Of a DNA stretch of 54,498 nucleotides, positions 41,949 to 51,451 are shown one piece after another (position 1 is the stretch's first letter; each line of letters starts with the position of its first letter). Location of the stretch: NCBI GenBank assembly GCA_018064685.1, contig JAGHUS010000038.1, positions 1 through 54,498 of the forward strand, read 5' to 3'. Under the pieces are notes generated by a model. The model did not search any database, was not told where the DNA came from, and was given only the letters and a program-made list of their open reading frames with translations. Position numbers and translations under genes: made by a program. The DNA comes from Bacteroidales bacterium (lineage in GTDB: Bacteria; Bacteroidota; Bacteroidia; Bacteroidales; Bacteroidaceae).

Positions 41949-43532
41949 ATGAGAAAATTTTACTCTTTGCTCATGGGTATGCTGCTCATGGGGACAAGCG
42001 CTGTGATGGCGCAAAGTGAGGAGCCCGAAGCTCCAGCCAAAATCTCTGGCTATTTCCGTCTGAACAATCCCGCTTTCGGTGATGCACTGCAGGTGAACGA
42101 CCGCTACAGCATTACTTGCGGCACGATGACCGCCAACAATGCTGGTAGTGTCATCCAGCTCAAGACTGACGAAGTGTGGTCGTTTGCTGTGGCTATGGAC
42201 AAGTTGAACGCGCGTCTTGAAGCTGGTGAGATTACCGAAGAACAGTATAGCGCTCTGTTCCAGCAGACCATGGTTGTTGACGCTTGGAAGGGTGGCTTCT
42301 ATCCTATTACCACCTTCCGCAGCCAGGGTGTAGAGTATACCAAGATGATAAAGAAGTTGGCCGACTATTGCGACGACGCCATCGAGGCTTACCTCAACGA
42401 CGAGATTCCTGTCATCTACGAGAAGTATCGTAACAAGCTGACCCTTCTCTGCATCTTCGCCAGCGATGTTATCAATCCCACTAATCTTGAGACTGTTGAC
42501 ACATTCCGCGCTTGGGCAGAGAGCTACCTGACCCGCTGGCGCTCGGTAGCAGACTTCAACTTGTACCTGCAGCCCGTACTTGACATCCCCGAGGGCGAGA
42601 GCGGTTTGCCCGTTCCCACTGGCGAGTACTATATGGTGTTCAAGACTCCCGTTTGGGTGGGCAATATGAAGAAGGCTCAGCAGTACATCAACAACATGGT
42701 CATCGACGATGTGGCTGTCAGCGAGGACGAGAAGCTCGACCTCTGGGGCGACTCTAAGACCCGCATCCTGCGTGCTGTAGCCAAGGACTATCCTGTAGGC
42801 AGCCCCGCCTATAAGTTCCTCGACGACCTGTTGGGCAAGGCAGAGGCAGACATGGTATACTTCCTCGGCGAGGCCGAGGACGGCAGCCTCTACATCCAGC
42901 CCCTGCCCGACACCTTCGGCACCAATGGCGTGGTTGTCACTGCCGACGACCTGGCTCGCTGCACATGGCGTTTCAACAAGGTTGACGAGGAGATGCCCTT
43001 CGCTGTAAAGCCCGTGCTGAAGGCTGGCGATGCATACTACACCACACTCTGCACCGACTTCCCCTACGAGATCAAGTCGGCCGGCACCAAGGCCTACTTT
43101 GTAGAGAGCGTTGCTAGCGACGGTACCTTCGCCGAGACTCAGGAGCTCACCAAGGTTCCCGCTGGTACTCCCGTAGTCATCAAGAGCCAGTCGGCCGACA
43201 TGAAGGATAACATCCTCGTTCCTCTGGCCGAGACTGTGACCCCCATCGAGGGCAGTGCCTTGGAGGGAACCTATTTTGCTTGCGACAACAGCGGTCAGAT
43301 GAAGGGCCTGCGACTCCTTGACGACGGCAAGGCCAGCTTCACACTCCTTCCTGGCAAGGTGGCTGCCAACAGCGCATACTACACAGGCGAGGTTGAGGGC
43401 GCTGTGGATGCCATCCAGAAGGTGCTCTCCAATACTTCCAACGGCAATGTATACAACCTCAACGGTCAGCGTGTACAGCGTATTGGCACCAAGGGCGTAT
43501 ACGTCGTAAACGGCAAGAAAGTTATTCGCTAA
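41949..43532 (+). CDS. Secreted protein of unknown function with C-terminal sorting-like tail
   Basis: This 527-residue protein has a signal peptide (MRKFYSLLMGMLLMGTSAVMA) and a helical, acidic middle region with no family I recognise. Its last residues are 'VYNLNGQRV' then 'KGVYVVNGKKVIR', which fits the short C-terminal signal found on many Prevotella exported proteins. It has its own promoter and is followed 32 bases later by another such protein. It may be a surface protein. Confidence 0.7.
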   Translation: MRKFYSLLMGMLLMGTSAVMAQSEEPEAPAKISGYFRLNNPAFGDALQVNDRYSITCGTMTANNAGSVIQLKTDEVWSFAVAMDKLNARLEAGEITEEQYSALFQQTMVVDAWKGGFYPITTFRSQGVEYTKMIKKLADYCDDAIEAYLNDEIPVIYEKYRNKLTLLCIFASDVINPTNLETVDTFRAWAESYLTRWRSVADFNLYLQPVLDIPEGESGLPVPTGEYYMVFKTPVWVGNMKKAQQYINNMVIDDVAVSEDEKLDLWGDSKTRILRAVAKDYPVGSPAYKFLDDLLGKAEADMVYFLGEAEDGSLYIQPLPDTFGTNGVVVTADDLARCTWRFNKVDEEMPFAVKPVLKAGDAYYTTLCTDFPYEIKSAGTKAYFVESVASDGTFAETQELTKVPAGTPVVIKSQSADMKDNILVPLAETVTPIEGSALEGTYFACDNSGQMKGLRLLDDGKASFTLLPGKVAANSAYYTGEVEGAVDAIQKVLSNTSNGNVYNLNGQRVQRIGTKGVYVVNGKKVIR

Positions 43533-43564
43533 CAAGCTGTAAATCAATCTTTACTATCATTGAT

Positions 43565-45682
43565 ATGAAAAAAAGCGTGCTTGCGCTTATCTTCGCATCT
43601 GTCATGGCCCCAAAGGCTATGGCAGATGACGTGTATAATGTGCCCTTTGTTGATGACTTCGACAAGAACACCAAAAGAGAGCAGTATACCACCATCGATG
43701 CCAATCACGACGGAGTGACATGGAAGCGCCATTATCAGACATCGCTCTTGCCTGGATGGTACCCCGATGTTGACTACCACGAGATGGAGTACGGAAGCAG
43801 TGCTGCCTCACAGCCTGCCGACGACTGGTTCATCACGCCCAAGATTCACTTTGAGGAAGGCAAGGTGTATAGTATCTCGTTCGATACTTATGTGTCGTTC
43901 GACAGCTTTACTCACCAACTGGAGGTGAAAATGGGACAAGGTGTCACTGCCGAGGCCATGACCACACAGCTGATGAAGCAGCAAACCGTCTCGTACAGTT
44001 CGAAGGTGAAGTTGGAGCAGGAGTTTGCTGTCGATGAGGATGGTGACTACAACATCGGTTTCCATGTCCTCTCGCAGCCCGACCGCGGTTCGCTCTACTT
44101 CGGCAATCTGGTGATAAAGCAGTTGTCCAACGATGGCACTCCTGCCAAGATCACCGACCTGATTATCACTCCCGATGCAGCCGGAAAGCTGAAGGCAGAA
44201 GTCACCTTCACGGCTCCGTCGCTGAGCGTGCAGGGCGCTGCCCTGACCTCGCTCACCAAGGTAGAGCTGTCGCGCGACGGCAAGCTTATCACTACCCTCA
44301 CCGACGTGAAGCCAGGTCTGGCAGTCAGCTATACGGACAACACTCCGCACAACGGATTCAACAGCTATACAGCCATCGCCTATAACGAGCAGGGCAAGGG
44401 AATTCGCACCGTCGTCGACTCCGTCTATGTGGGTGTCGACATCCCATTGCCTCCCACCGACTTCAAGGTAACCGACATGGGCAACGAGGTAATCTTCTCG
44501 TGGGGCAAGGTTCCCGCAAAGGGAACGCGTGGCTTCGTGGTCGATGCCGACGACGTGACCTATATCCTTGATGCACTCAATGATTCGTACGAGTACCGGT
44601 CCAACCTGACGGAGACGAAGTCCAATTCATACCGTTATGTAATAAGCGGCCAGGACGGCGGTCAGGACTTGCAGCGCTTCGGCGTGCGTGCCTACAATGC
44701 AGCCGGATGGGGCGATTATGCCTATGTGCGCATATTGGTGGGCGTCCCCTACAATCTGCCCTATCGCGAAAGCTTCGCTACGGGTGCCGGCCATGGTATC
44801 ATCTGGCAGGAAGGCATTGGAACTTACTATGTTACTACCGAAGAGTCGGCCGACGGCGATGCCGGTTGTGTGCAGTTCACCAGTGGGAAGTATAGCCGAG
44901 AGGTGTCGTTCAATCTGGGCAAGATGAACATGCGTCTGGCTCAGCATCCTGTGATGAGCTTCCAATACAAGGGACTCATGGGCGACGATGCCATCATCGT
45001 CTATGCCGAGCGTCAGGACGGCACTAAGGTGGAGCTTGCCACGCTGAAAGGCGATGCCGCCGACTGGACTACTACGACTGTCGACTTCGGTCAGTTTGTC
45101 GGTGAGTCATACATCATCCCCAAACTCATGACAAAGGCCGATGCCGGTCATACCATCTCGCTCGACGACTTCCAAATCCTCGACCTCTACGAGGCCGACC
45201 TCGATGTAGCGCTTGCTGCCGAGGTAGGTGAGAGCGGAATGATCGAGGCTGAGGTGATAGTGAGCAATATGGGTGTGACCGATGCCGAGAACTTCGACGT
45301 CGTGCTCAGCATGGACGGCAAGGAGGCCAAGCGTATTACCGTCACCGAACCTCTGAAGGCTGGTTTCCAGACCATCGTGAAGGCAGAACTGCCCATGGAG
45401 GTAGTGGCCGACGAGCAGGTGGAGCTGAAGGCACAGGTGCAGTGGCTCTACGACCTGAACGCCGACAACGACCAGGCCACTATGCAGGTTGTAGCCGACA
45501 AGAAGGCCTTGAACGGCAACGACAACGCTACACTCATAGCCATGCTCAAGGCTGCCGGCGAGCGCGGACTTGATGTCTATACGCCGGAAGGCCAGCTGGT
45601 GATGCGTGGAGCCAAGTCGGTTGAGGGACTGAAGAAAGGTATTTATATAATAGGTGGAAAGAAGGTATGCGTAACAAGATAA
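43565..45682 (+). CDS. Secreted multidomain protein, choice-of-anchor-J and FN3-like
   Basis: The 705-residue product has a signal peptide (MKKSVLALIFASVMAPKAMA). A jelly-roll region follows ('VPFVDDFDKNTK', 'DDWFITPKIHF', residues about 25-190) that resembles the choice-of-anchor J or cleaved-adhesin fold. Fibronectin III-like repeats come next ('PAKITDLIITPDAAGK', 'LPPTDFKVTDMGNEVIFSWG'). A second jelly roll with 'YRESFATGAGHGIIW' and a CARDB-like domain end in the tail 'LKKGIYIIGGKKVCVTR'. These parts typically bind sugars or proteins. The 3' end overlaps the next gene by 16 bases. Confidence 0.78.
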   Translation: MKKSVLALIFASVMAPKAMADDVYNVPFVDDFDKNTKREQYTTIDANHDGVTWKRHYQTSLLPGWYPDVDYHEMEYGSSAASQPADDWFITPKIHFEEGKVYSISFDTYVSFDSFTHQLEVKMGQGVTAEAMTTQLMKQQTVSYSSKVKLEQEFAVDEDGDYNIGFHVLSQPDRGSLYFGNLVIKQLSNDGTPAKITDLIITPDAAGKLKAEVTFTAPSLSVQGAALTSLTKVELSRDGKLITTLTDVKPGLAVSYTDNTPHNGFNSYTAIAYNEQGKGIRTVVDSVYVGVDIPLPPTDFKVTDMGNEVIFSWGKVPAKGTRGFVVDADDVTYILDALNDSYEYRSNLTETKSNSYRYVISGQDGGQDLQRFGVRAYNAAGWGDYAYVRILVGVPYNLPYRESFATGAGHGIIWQEGIGTYYVTTEESADGDAGCVQFTSGKYSREVSFNLGKMNMRLAQHPVMSFQYKGLMGDDAIIVYAERQDGTKVELATLKGDAADWTTTTVDFGQFVGESYIIPKLMTKADAGHTISLDDFQILDLYEADLDVALAAEVGESGMIEAEVIVSNMGVTDAENFDVVLSMDGKEAKRITVTEPLKAGFQTIVKAELPMEVVADEQVELKAQVQWLYDLNADNDQATMQVVADKKALNGNDNATLIAMLKAAGERGLDVYTPEGQLVMRGAKSVEGLKKGIYIIGGKKVCVTR

Positions 45683-47859
45683 TAGCTACACTGACATTGG
45701 GACTGGTCATGGCAACGACTGCCGTGGCCAAGCCCCGCACTCAGACTCAGATATTGGATGCGGCACGCAAGGTGCTGCACATCGAGCAGTCTGCCCTCAA
45801 TGCAGGCACGCTGCGCCATCGTGCGCAGGGCGTCGAGACGATGAAGGTGCTCAGTCAGGACGAGCAGCTCACCGTGGTGGGATATGAGGGTGGCGGCTAT
45901 GCCATCGTCACCAACGACGACCTCCTGCCCGAGATTGTGGGCTATTCGGCCACCAAGCTGGACGGGGAGTTCGAGAACGAGAACTTCCGCTGGTGGTGGA
46001 ACATGATGCACGAGTCGGCCAAGCAGATTGTGCGTCGTGGCGTTCCCGCCAAGGCTGTGCGTCCCAACACGAACAAGTACCCCGCACAGGTGCCACAGCT
46101 GATGTCGACCGTCTGGGGACAGATGGAGCCCTACAACAGCATGTGCCCGCTGGAGTACGACCGCAACGGCAATGTCGTGGGTCGCACGTTGGTGGGTTGT
46201 GTGGCCACTGCCTGTACGCAGATTATGAACTACCTGCAGTATCCCACTCAGGGAACGGGCAAGTATACCGACGTGCAGACCACCGATGCGTGGGGCAAGC
46301 CAGTTCCTCTCACCGTCGACTTTGCCGACTACACATTCGACTACTCCAAGATGCAGGATACCTACACTCCCGGTAGCTACAAGGCCGAGGAGGCACACGA
46401 GGTGGCCGAGCTGAGCTACGCCTGTGGCGTCTCGTTTGCCATGATATACGGCACAGGTGCTTCGGGAACGTATCTCGACAGCGCCGCTGTGAGTCTGAAG
46501 AAGCATCTTGGCTTCCCCAACATCAAGTACTACAGTCGTGGCAGCTATCTCGAAGACAAGTGGATGGACATCATCTTTGATGAGTTGAGCCACAATCGTC
46601 CCGTTGCCTATGGCGGTGCCGACGACATCTTCACCATCGGCGGTGGTGGTCACTGCTTCGTCTTCGACGGCTATGACGCCAACGGTCTGGTGCATGTCAA
46701 CTGGGGTTGGTATGGCCGCAACGATGGCTACTACGACGTCAATCTGCTGAATCCTCGCATCCATAGCTTCAAGAACCAGCAAGACATGGTTATCGGATTC
46801 GGTGTGCCCGAAGCTGCCACTGGCGACAAGGCCAGTCTGACACTGACGGGAGTGCTGAATCCCAGCGACCTGGACGACCTGGTAGAGAAGAGCAAGAGCG
46901 AGGGACTGCGCCATGTCGACCTCTCGGCTGCAGAGCTGCCCGATGGCATCCTGCCCGCACAGGCCTTCTATGGCAGTCGTCTGGCCAGCATCATCCTGCC
47001 TGCCAACACGCTGAGCATCGGCGACGGTGCCTTCGGCTACTGCAGCAACCTGACCCAGGTTACCTTCCCCGCAGCCAGCGACGGGCAGAGTTTCATCGTC
47101 GAGGACAACGTCATCTACACCAAGGACGGCAAGGAGGTTATCGAGGTACTACCTTATTATTATAATAAGAAAGGTGTGATGGACGACTTCACGTCGCTCC
47201 TGACCTTCCGTGATGGCATCACCGCTATCCACTCGTATGCCATGGACGGTTGCTTCCGCATCAGGGGTGTCGAAATCCCCGCCACGGTGCAGAAGTTCGG
47301 CAAGCGCATCTTTGCTCATGCCAGCAGCATCAAGCAGGTACGCATGATGAGTGCTGTGCCCGCCGCCGCTCTGGCTGGTGCCTTCGATGCGCTCGATGCC
47401 GGTTATACTCGTCTCGTCATTCCCGCTGGCAGCTGGGATATGTACAGTCGTGCCGGCGAGTGGCGTCACTTCTTCGCTCTGGACAACGTGGTGGAGAAGG
47501 GTACCAACATCAAGGCTCGCAACGTGGTGCGCAAGGTGGGCGAGAAGAACCCGGAACTGCGCTATCAGATGTTTGGCGACTACGTGATGGGCGAACCCGT
47601 GCTGACATGCGAGGCCGACGAGAACTCTCCCGCTGGCGAGTATCCCATCGTGGTGGAGAAGGGCACTATTACCGCAGCCGACGTGGTGCTGACCAACGGC
47701 GTTATGCGCGTAGTGGGCGACGAAGAGGCTGATGGCATAGTGGCTGTCGAGCAGGCAGAACAGCAGAGCAGCGTCTACACGCTGGATGGCCGCAAGGTGA
47801 ATGCTGCACGTGCACAGCGCGGTGTCTATATCACCAAGGGAAAGAAGGTGATGAAGTAG
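45667..47859 (+). CDS. C10 (streptopain/interpain-type) cysteine peptidase with LRR-like region
   Basis: This 730-residue secreted protease has a signal peptide, an inhibitory propeptide (about 25-140, 'VVGYEGGGYAIVTNDD'), and the catalytic domain with C178 in 'VGCVATACTQIMNY' and H329 in 'GGGHCFVFDGYD'. The 'HVNWGWYGRNDGYYDV' block follows. This is the plan of streptopain and Prevotella interpain A. After the protease comes a BspA/LRR_5-like region ('LPANTLSIGDGAFGYCSNLT'), then a tail ending 'RGVYITKGKKVMK'. It is normally made as an inactive zymogen and cut on secretion. It overlaps the previous gene. Confidence 0.93.
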   Translation: MRNKIIATLTLGLVMATTAVAKPRTQTQILDAARKVLHIEQSALNAGTLRHRAQGVETMKVLSQDEQLTVVGYEGGGYAIVTNDDLLPEIVGYSATKLDGEFENENFRWWWNMMHESAKQIVRRGVPAKAVRPNTNKYPAQVPQLMSTVWGQMEPYNSMCPLEYDRNGNVVGRTLVGCVATACTQIMNYLQYPTQGTGKYTDVQTTDAWGKPVPLTVDFADYTFDYSKMQDTYTPGSYKAEEAHEVAELSYACGVSFAMIYGTGASGTYLDSAAVSLKKHLGFPNIKYYSRGSYLEDKWMDIIFDELSHNRPVAYGGADDIFTIGGGGHCFVFDGYDANGLVHVNWGWYGRNDGYYDVNLLNPRIHSFKNQQDMVIGFGVPEAATGDKASLTLTGVLNPSDLDDLVEKSKSEGLRHVDLSAAELPDGILPAQAFYGSRLASIILPANTLSIGDGAFGYCSNLTQVTFPAASDGQSFIVEDNVIYTKDGKEVIEVLPYYYNKKGVMDDFTSLLTFRDGITAIHSYAMDGCFRIRGVEIPATVQKFGKRIFAHASSIKQVRMMSAVPAAALAGAFDALDAGYTRLVIPAGSWDMYSRAGEWRHFFALDNVVEKGTNIKARNVVRKVGEKNPELRYQMFGDYVMGEPVLTCEADENSPAGEYPIVVEKGTITAADVVLTNGVMRVVGDEEADGIVAVEQAEQQSSVYTLDGRKVNAARAQRGVYITKGKKVMK

Positions 47860-47904
47860 AGTGTCGGTTGTGTGGGTGATGGTTATGTGATTATTCGCTG
47901 CCTC

Positions 47905-47985
47905 GCTGCCCCGATAGCTCGATACCCCGAGACCTCGATGCCTCGATAATTCGATTATTCGATGCCTCGATAACTCGATAATTTA
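47905..47985. repeat. Tandem repeat of CTCGATAA/CTCGATGC
   Basis: About ten imperfect copies of an eight-base unit centred on TCGAT fill the 150-base spacer before the Omp28-like gene. It is non-coding. Confidence 0.75.
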
Positions 47986-48009
47986 AAAAAAAATCAAGAA
48001 CAAAAGAAA

Positions 48010-49761
48010 ATGAAAAAGATAATTTTCGCTTTTCTGGCTCTGCTGAGCGTCGTTGGCATGCGTGCCGCTGATGCTTACACGCTGAGCTACTGCGAACATA
48101 AGATTGCCAGCAGTGGTGGCTATGGTGCCGATAATGCTGGCGAGATAGCGGGTGCCATCTTTGTTCCCCAGACTAAGCTAAAGTCGTTGGTGGGTAATCA
48201 GATCAGCCGCATCGATGTGGGTTTGATAAGCCGTATCAATGTAAAGGAGATGACTGTTTGGGTGCGTCGCTCGCTGGACGGCGAGAACCTGGCCGAGGCC
48301 ACCATCGAGCGTGGTGCACTGGGCTGGAACGAGATCAGTCTGGACAAGCCTTACACCATCACGGCCGAGGGCGACGGACTCTACATCGGTTTCAACTACA
48401 AGAACTCTGGTTCGTCGCATCCCGTATCGTTTGTGGGTACAGGTGCCAAGGGCCTCTCTTTCTTCAAGGCTACGGCAACCGAAGCCTGGCACGATATGGC
48501 CGACAAGGGCAACCTCAGTCTTGAGGCTGTAGTGACGGGTTCGTCTCTGCCCATGTACGACCTGAGTCTGGATCGTGCATCCATCACTCCCAACATTGCT
48601 TTGGGTCAGACCGGTTACACCGTGACGGGCGTAGTGAGCAACGTGGCCATGAAGGATGTGACGGGCTTCACACTGCGCATGGAGAATGCAAGCGGTTTCT
48701 CGCAGCAAGTAAAGGTAAGCCAGCTTGTGAAGAGCGGTCAGTCTGCTGCCTTTAAGGCTGACTTCGTGGCTGATGTTCAGTTGACGGGCATGGTGAATGT
48801 CACCATCGAGAGTCTTGTGGACGGTGCCGATGCCAACACGGACAATAACAGTCTTACTGCTGGCGTAGCTTTCCAGCGCAATGTTGTGGTCGAGGAGTTC
48901 ACCACCGAGCGTTGTCCCAACTGTCCTCCCGCAGCAAATGCTTTCCATGCGACGCTGGAGTCTGGCGAGTCCTTTGTTTCTCGCATCGTTCCCATCTGCC
49001 ATCATGCAGGCTTCAACACCGATGGCTTTACCCGTCAGTGCGACAAAGATCTGCTGTTCCTCTTTAACGACGCTGGTACTACCTACGCTCCCGCCTTCAT
49101 GTTCGACCGTCGTCCCATCTTCAACTCCCGTTATAAGAGTGGCGAGAAAGACAACGTAGCCCCTCTTAACGAGAAGATGGAACTCGTGGAGTGCATTGAG
49201 GAGGTGCTGAACATGCCTACCCACGCACTGGTGGGCATCAGCGTGAACGATGTGCGTGAGACAGAGGCCGGAACAGAGCTGACCTTCGAGGTGAGCGTGA
49301 TGGTTGATGACGAGTTCAACTTGAAGAATCCCGTCTTGACGGTCTATAGCACCGAGGACGATGTCAAGGCCAAGAAGCAGGAAGCCGCCGATGGCGACTT
49401 CTACCACCAGCATCTCATCCGTACCGACAACGGTACATGGGGCGACGAGGTGACATTCACCGACCATGTCTTCACCAAGACCTATACCATCACCCTCGAC
49501 AAGGCTTGGAACAGGGAGAAGATGCACATCGTGGCATTCGTGTCGAACCACGACGCCACCAATCCCTTGAACAACGCCATAGAGAATGCTGCCAGCGTGG
49601 ATGTGTACGATGTCGTGACTGGCATCTGCAACACCGTGACGAGCAGCGAGGCTACCGTCGTCGGTCGTTATAACATCAGCGGACAGCGTGCAAGCCGTGG
49701 ACAGAAAGGCATCCAGATACTTAAGCTGAGCGACGGCCGCAGCGTGAAGGTTCTGAAGTGA
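48010..49761 (+). CDS. Omp28-like secreted protein with CxxC motif
   Basis: The 583-residue protein has a signal peptide (MKKIIFAFLALLSVVGMRA) and an N-terminal jelly-roll-like region. A CARDB-like part precedes a domain with 'VVEEFTTERCPNCPPAANAF' (residues about 297-316), the thioredoxin-like CPNC motif of the Omp28 family. More cysteines lie in 'PICHHAG' and 'RQCDKDL'. The end 'VVGRYNISGQRASRG' plus 'GRSVKVLK' is a looser version of the neighbours' tail. It is likely a surface protein in which a disulfide is made or exchanged. Confidence 0.8.
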   Translation: MKKIIFAFLALLSVVGMRAADAYTLSYCEHKIASSGGYGADNAGEIAGAIFVPQTKLKSLVGNQISRIDVGLISRINVKEMTVWVRRSLDGENLAEATIERGALGWNEISLDKPYTITAEGDGLYIGFNYKNSGSSHPVSFVGTGAKGLSFFKATATEAWHDMADKGNLSLEAVVTGSSLPMYDLSLDRASITPNIALGQTGYTVTGVVSNVAMKDVTGFTLRMENASGFSQQVKVSQLVKSGQSAAFKADFVADVQLTGMVNVTIESLVDGADANTDNNSLTAGVAFQRNVVVEEFTTERCPNCPPAANAFHATLESGESFVSRIVPICHHAGFNTDGFTRQCDKDLLFLFNDAGTTYAPAFMFDRRPIFNSRYKSGEKDNVAPLNEKMELVECIEEVLNMPTHALVGISVNDVRETEAGTELTFEVSVMVDDEFNLKNPVLTVYSTEDDVKAKKQEAADGDFYHQHLIRTDNGTWGDEVTFTDHVFTKTYTITLDKAWNREKMHIVAFVSNHDATNPLNNAIENAASVDVYDVVTGICNTVTSSEATVVGRYNISGQRASRGQKGIQILKLSDGRSVKVLK

Positions 49762-49849
49762 TGTGATCGGCTTGATATACGAACAAGAAAAACTAGACCT
49801 TTCTATATACCTTATTAATATATATATAGAAACAAAAAAAATAAATATA

Positions 49850-51451
49850 ATGAAAAAGATAATTCTGATTTTGGTTGCTGCATTGTGCAGCACGGCTCTG
49901 TCAGCCCAGCATCTGCAACTGATTGAGCCTACCACCCATCATGACGCTCCCGCCAAGCTGAACGTGATGCGCAAGGCTGCGCAGCATCGCATCACCCCCG
50001 CCACCTATTCCATCATTTCGAACCAACCCGAAGGTACTCTGCTCACCAATGTGGTTTGGAGTTCAATCGCAGGCACGCCCAATACCACTACGGGAAGAGT
50101 AGACTGGATAGAGTTGTCGGGCTTCACCCCCCGTATCGTAGTGAATGGTAACAAGATGTACATCCAAAGCCCTCTTACTCAGTTCTCGGACTATGCCAAC
50201 AACTGGATTGAGGGAACCATCAAGGGCGAGCTGGTCACGTTCCACACTCCTCAGGCCTATTTTATGAATGTCAGTGCCACTGGTTTCGAAATGCTCTACC
50301 TTACCCGTTTGGATGGTACGACAGGTCGAATCGACGCGTCGAACCTCGACATCGTGTTCAGCTACAAGGATGGCAATCTGAAGCAGATTGACGGTGGTGT
50401 TCTCGCCCTGACAGATATCAACGGTAACTTCTATGGCTATGCCGAGCAGCAGATTGAGGTGAACAAGATCACCGACGAGGCTATCTCGCTGCCCGATGGT
50501 GCAGAGCTGAAGACCTACTTGCTGACTTTCTCGGGCAAAGAGAAGCAGACTGCCAAGGTGGCATTCGTGGGCAACGAAGTCTACATCTCCGACCCCGTAG
50601 GCATTGAGGATGCATGGATGAAGGGTACCATCGAGGGTAACACCATCAGCATCCCCACCAAGCAGTATCTGGGTGCTGGCAGCGGCTATCCTCTCTATGT
50701 GCAGTCGGGCGAGAGATATACCTACACCCAGACCAACGCACTAGGACAGCTCGAGACGCTGGTTGGCTACCGAATCCTGAACGACGAGAGTATCAAGTTC
50801 CAGTACGATGCTGCTGCAGGCACCTTTAGCAGCAACCAGCTTCTGCTCATCAATGCGGGCAAGAATGATCTCGGTCCTGCCTATGTGGCAATCGACAAGC
50901 CCAGCTACAGTCCCTGGACCCAGGTGAAGGCAACTCCCGCCAATCCCAGCATCAACCAGTTTGTCGACCTCACTCCCTTTGCCGAAATGGGCTTCTCGGG
51001 CAGTATGCTGGCCTATTACGTTCCTACTGTGGACGTCAATGGTGAGTTCATCTCTCAGGAGTCACTCTATTATCAGATTTGCATCGATGGAAAGCCCTAC
51101 GAACTCTATGGTACATCGATAATTCCCTATTATGGTTCGGTGACGGATGAGGCTTCGGGCATCGTCCTCTCTCTCAACGGTTCTACCCACCAGTTGCAGA
51201 TTCCCGATGTGGTGAAGAATAGTGTCAGCATTCAGAGCTTCTATGTTGTCGATGGCGAGTCTACACCCTCAGCTGTCGTTGCCTACAACATCGTCAATGG
51301 CGAGTTGGAGCCCGTCGATGCCATCAAGGATATCAAGGCAGGCGACTTCGCTGCTCGCAGCAAGTCGGTATTCAACCTTGCCGGTCAGCGTGTTGACGGT
51401 AATTACAAGGGCATCGTGGTTAAGAACGGTAAAAAGATTCTGAAGAAATGA
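49850..51451 (+). CDS. Secreted protein of unknown function with GKK-type tail
   Basis: This 533-residue protein is counted from the ATG at 49850, which opens a clear signal peptide (MKKIILILVAALCSTALSAQ) after an A/T-rich leader. An upstream GTG (49763) would put 29 unrelated residues before the signal. The body is beta-rich with repeating 'GTIKGELVTFHTPQAYFM' and 'GTIEGNTISIPTKQYLG' segments, so it may have two similar lobes. I do not recognise the family. The end is 'VFNLAGQRV' and 'KGIVVKNGKKILKK'. Its last four bases overlap the next gene (ATGA). Confidence 0.72.
   Translation: MKKIILILVAALCSTALSAQHLQLIEPTTHHDAPAKLNVMRKAAQHRITPATYSIISNQPEGTLLTNVVWSSIAGTPNTTTGRVDWIELSGFTPRIVVNGNKMYIQSPLTQFSDYANNWIEGTIKGELVTFHTPQAYFMNVSATGFEMLYLTRLDGTTGRIDASNLDIVFSYKDGNLKQIDGGVLALTDINGNFYGYAEQQIEVNKITDEAISLPDGAELKTYLLTFSGKEKQTAKVAFVGNEVYISDPVGIEDAWMKGTIEGNTISIPTKQYLGAGSGYPLYVQSGERYTYTQTNALGQLETLVGYRILNDESIKFQYDAAAGTFSSNQLLLINAGKNDLGPAYVAIDKPSYSPWTQVKATPANPSINQFVDLTPFAEMGFSGSMLAYYVPTVDVNGEFISQESLYYQICIDGKPYELYGTSIIPYYGSVTDEASGIVLSLNGSTHQLQIPDVVKNSVSIQSFYVVDGESTPSAVVAYNIVNGELEPVDAIKDIKAGDFAARSKSVFNLAGQRVDGNYKGIVVKNGKKILKK

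Noticed and set aside
41784..43547. 587-codon open frame opposite the first secreted protein
   Set aside because: It covers the clear plus-strand promoter and signal peptide and shows no family features.
49763..49849. GTG start 29 codons before the secreted protein's signal peptide
   Set aside because: It would bury the signal peptide, and its bases are A/T-rich leader.
48178..49935. 585-codon open frame opposite the Omp28-like gene
   Set aside because: Antisense shadow; the plus-strand protein has a signal peptide, CxxC motif and tail.
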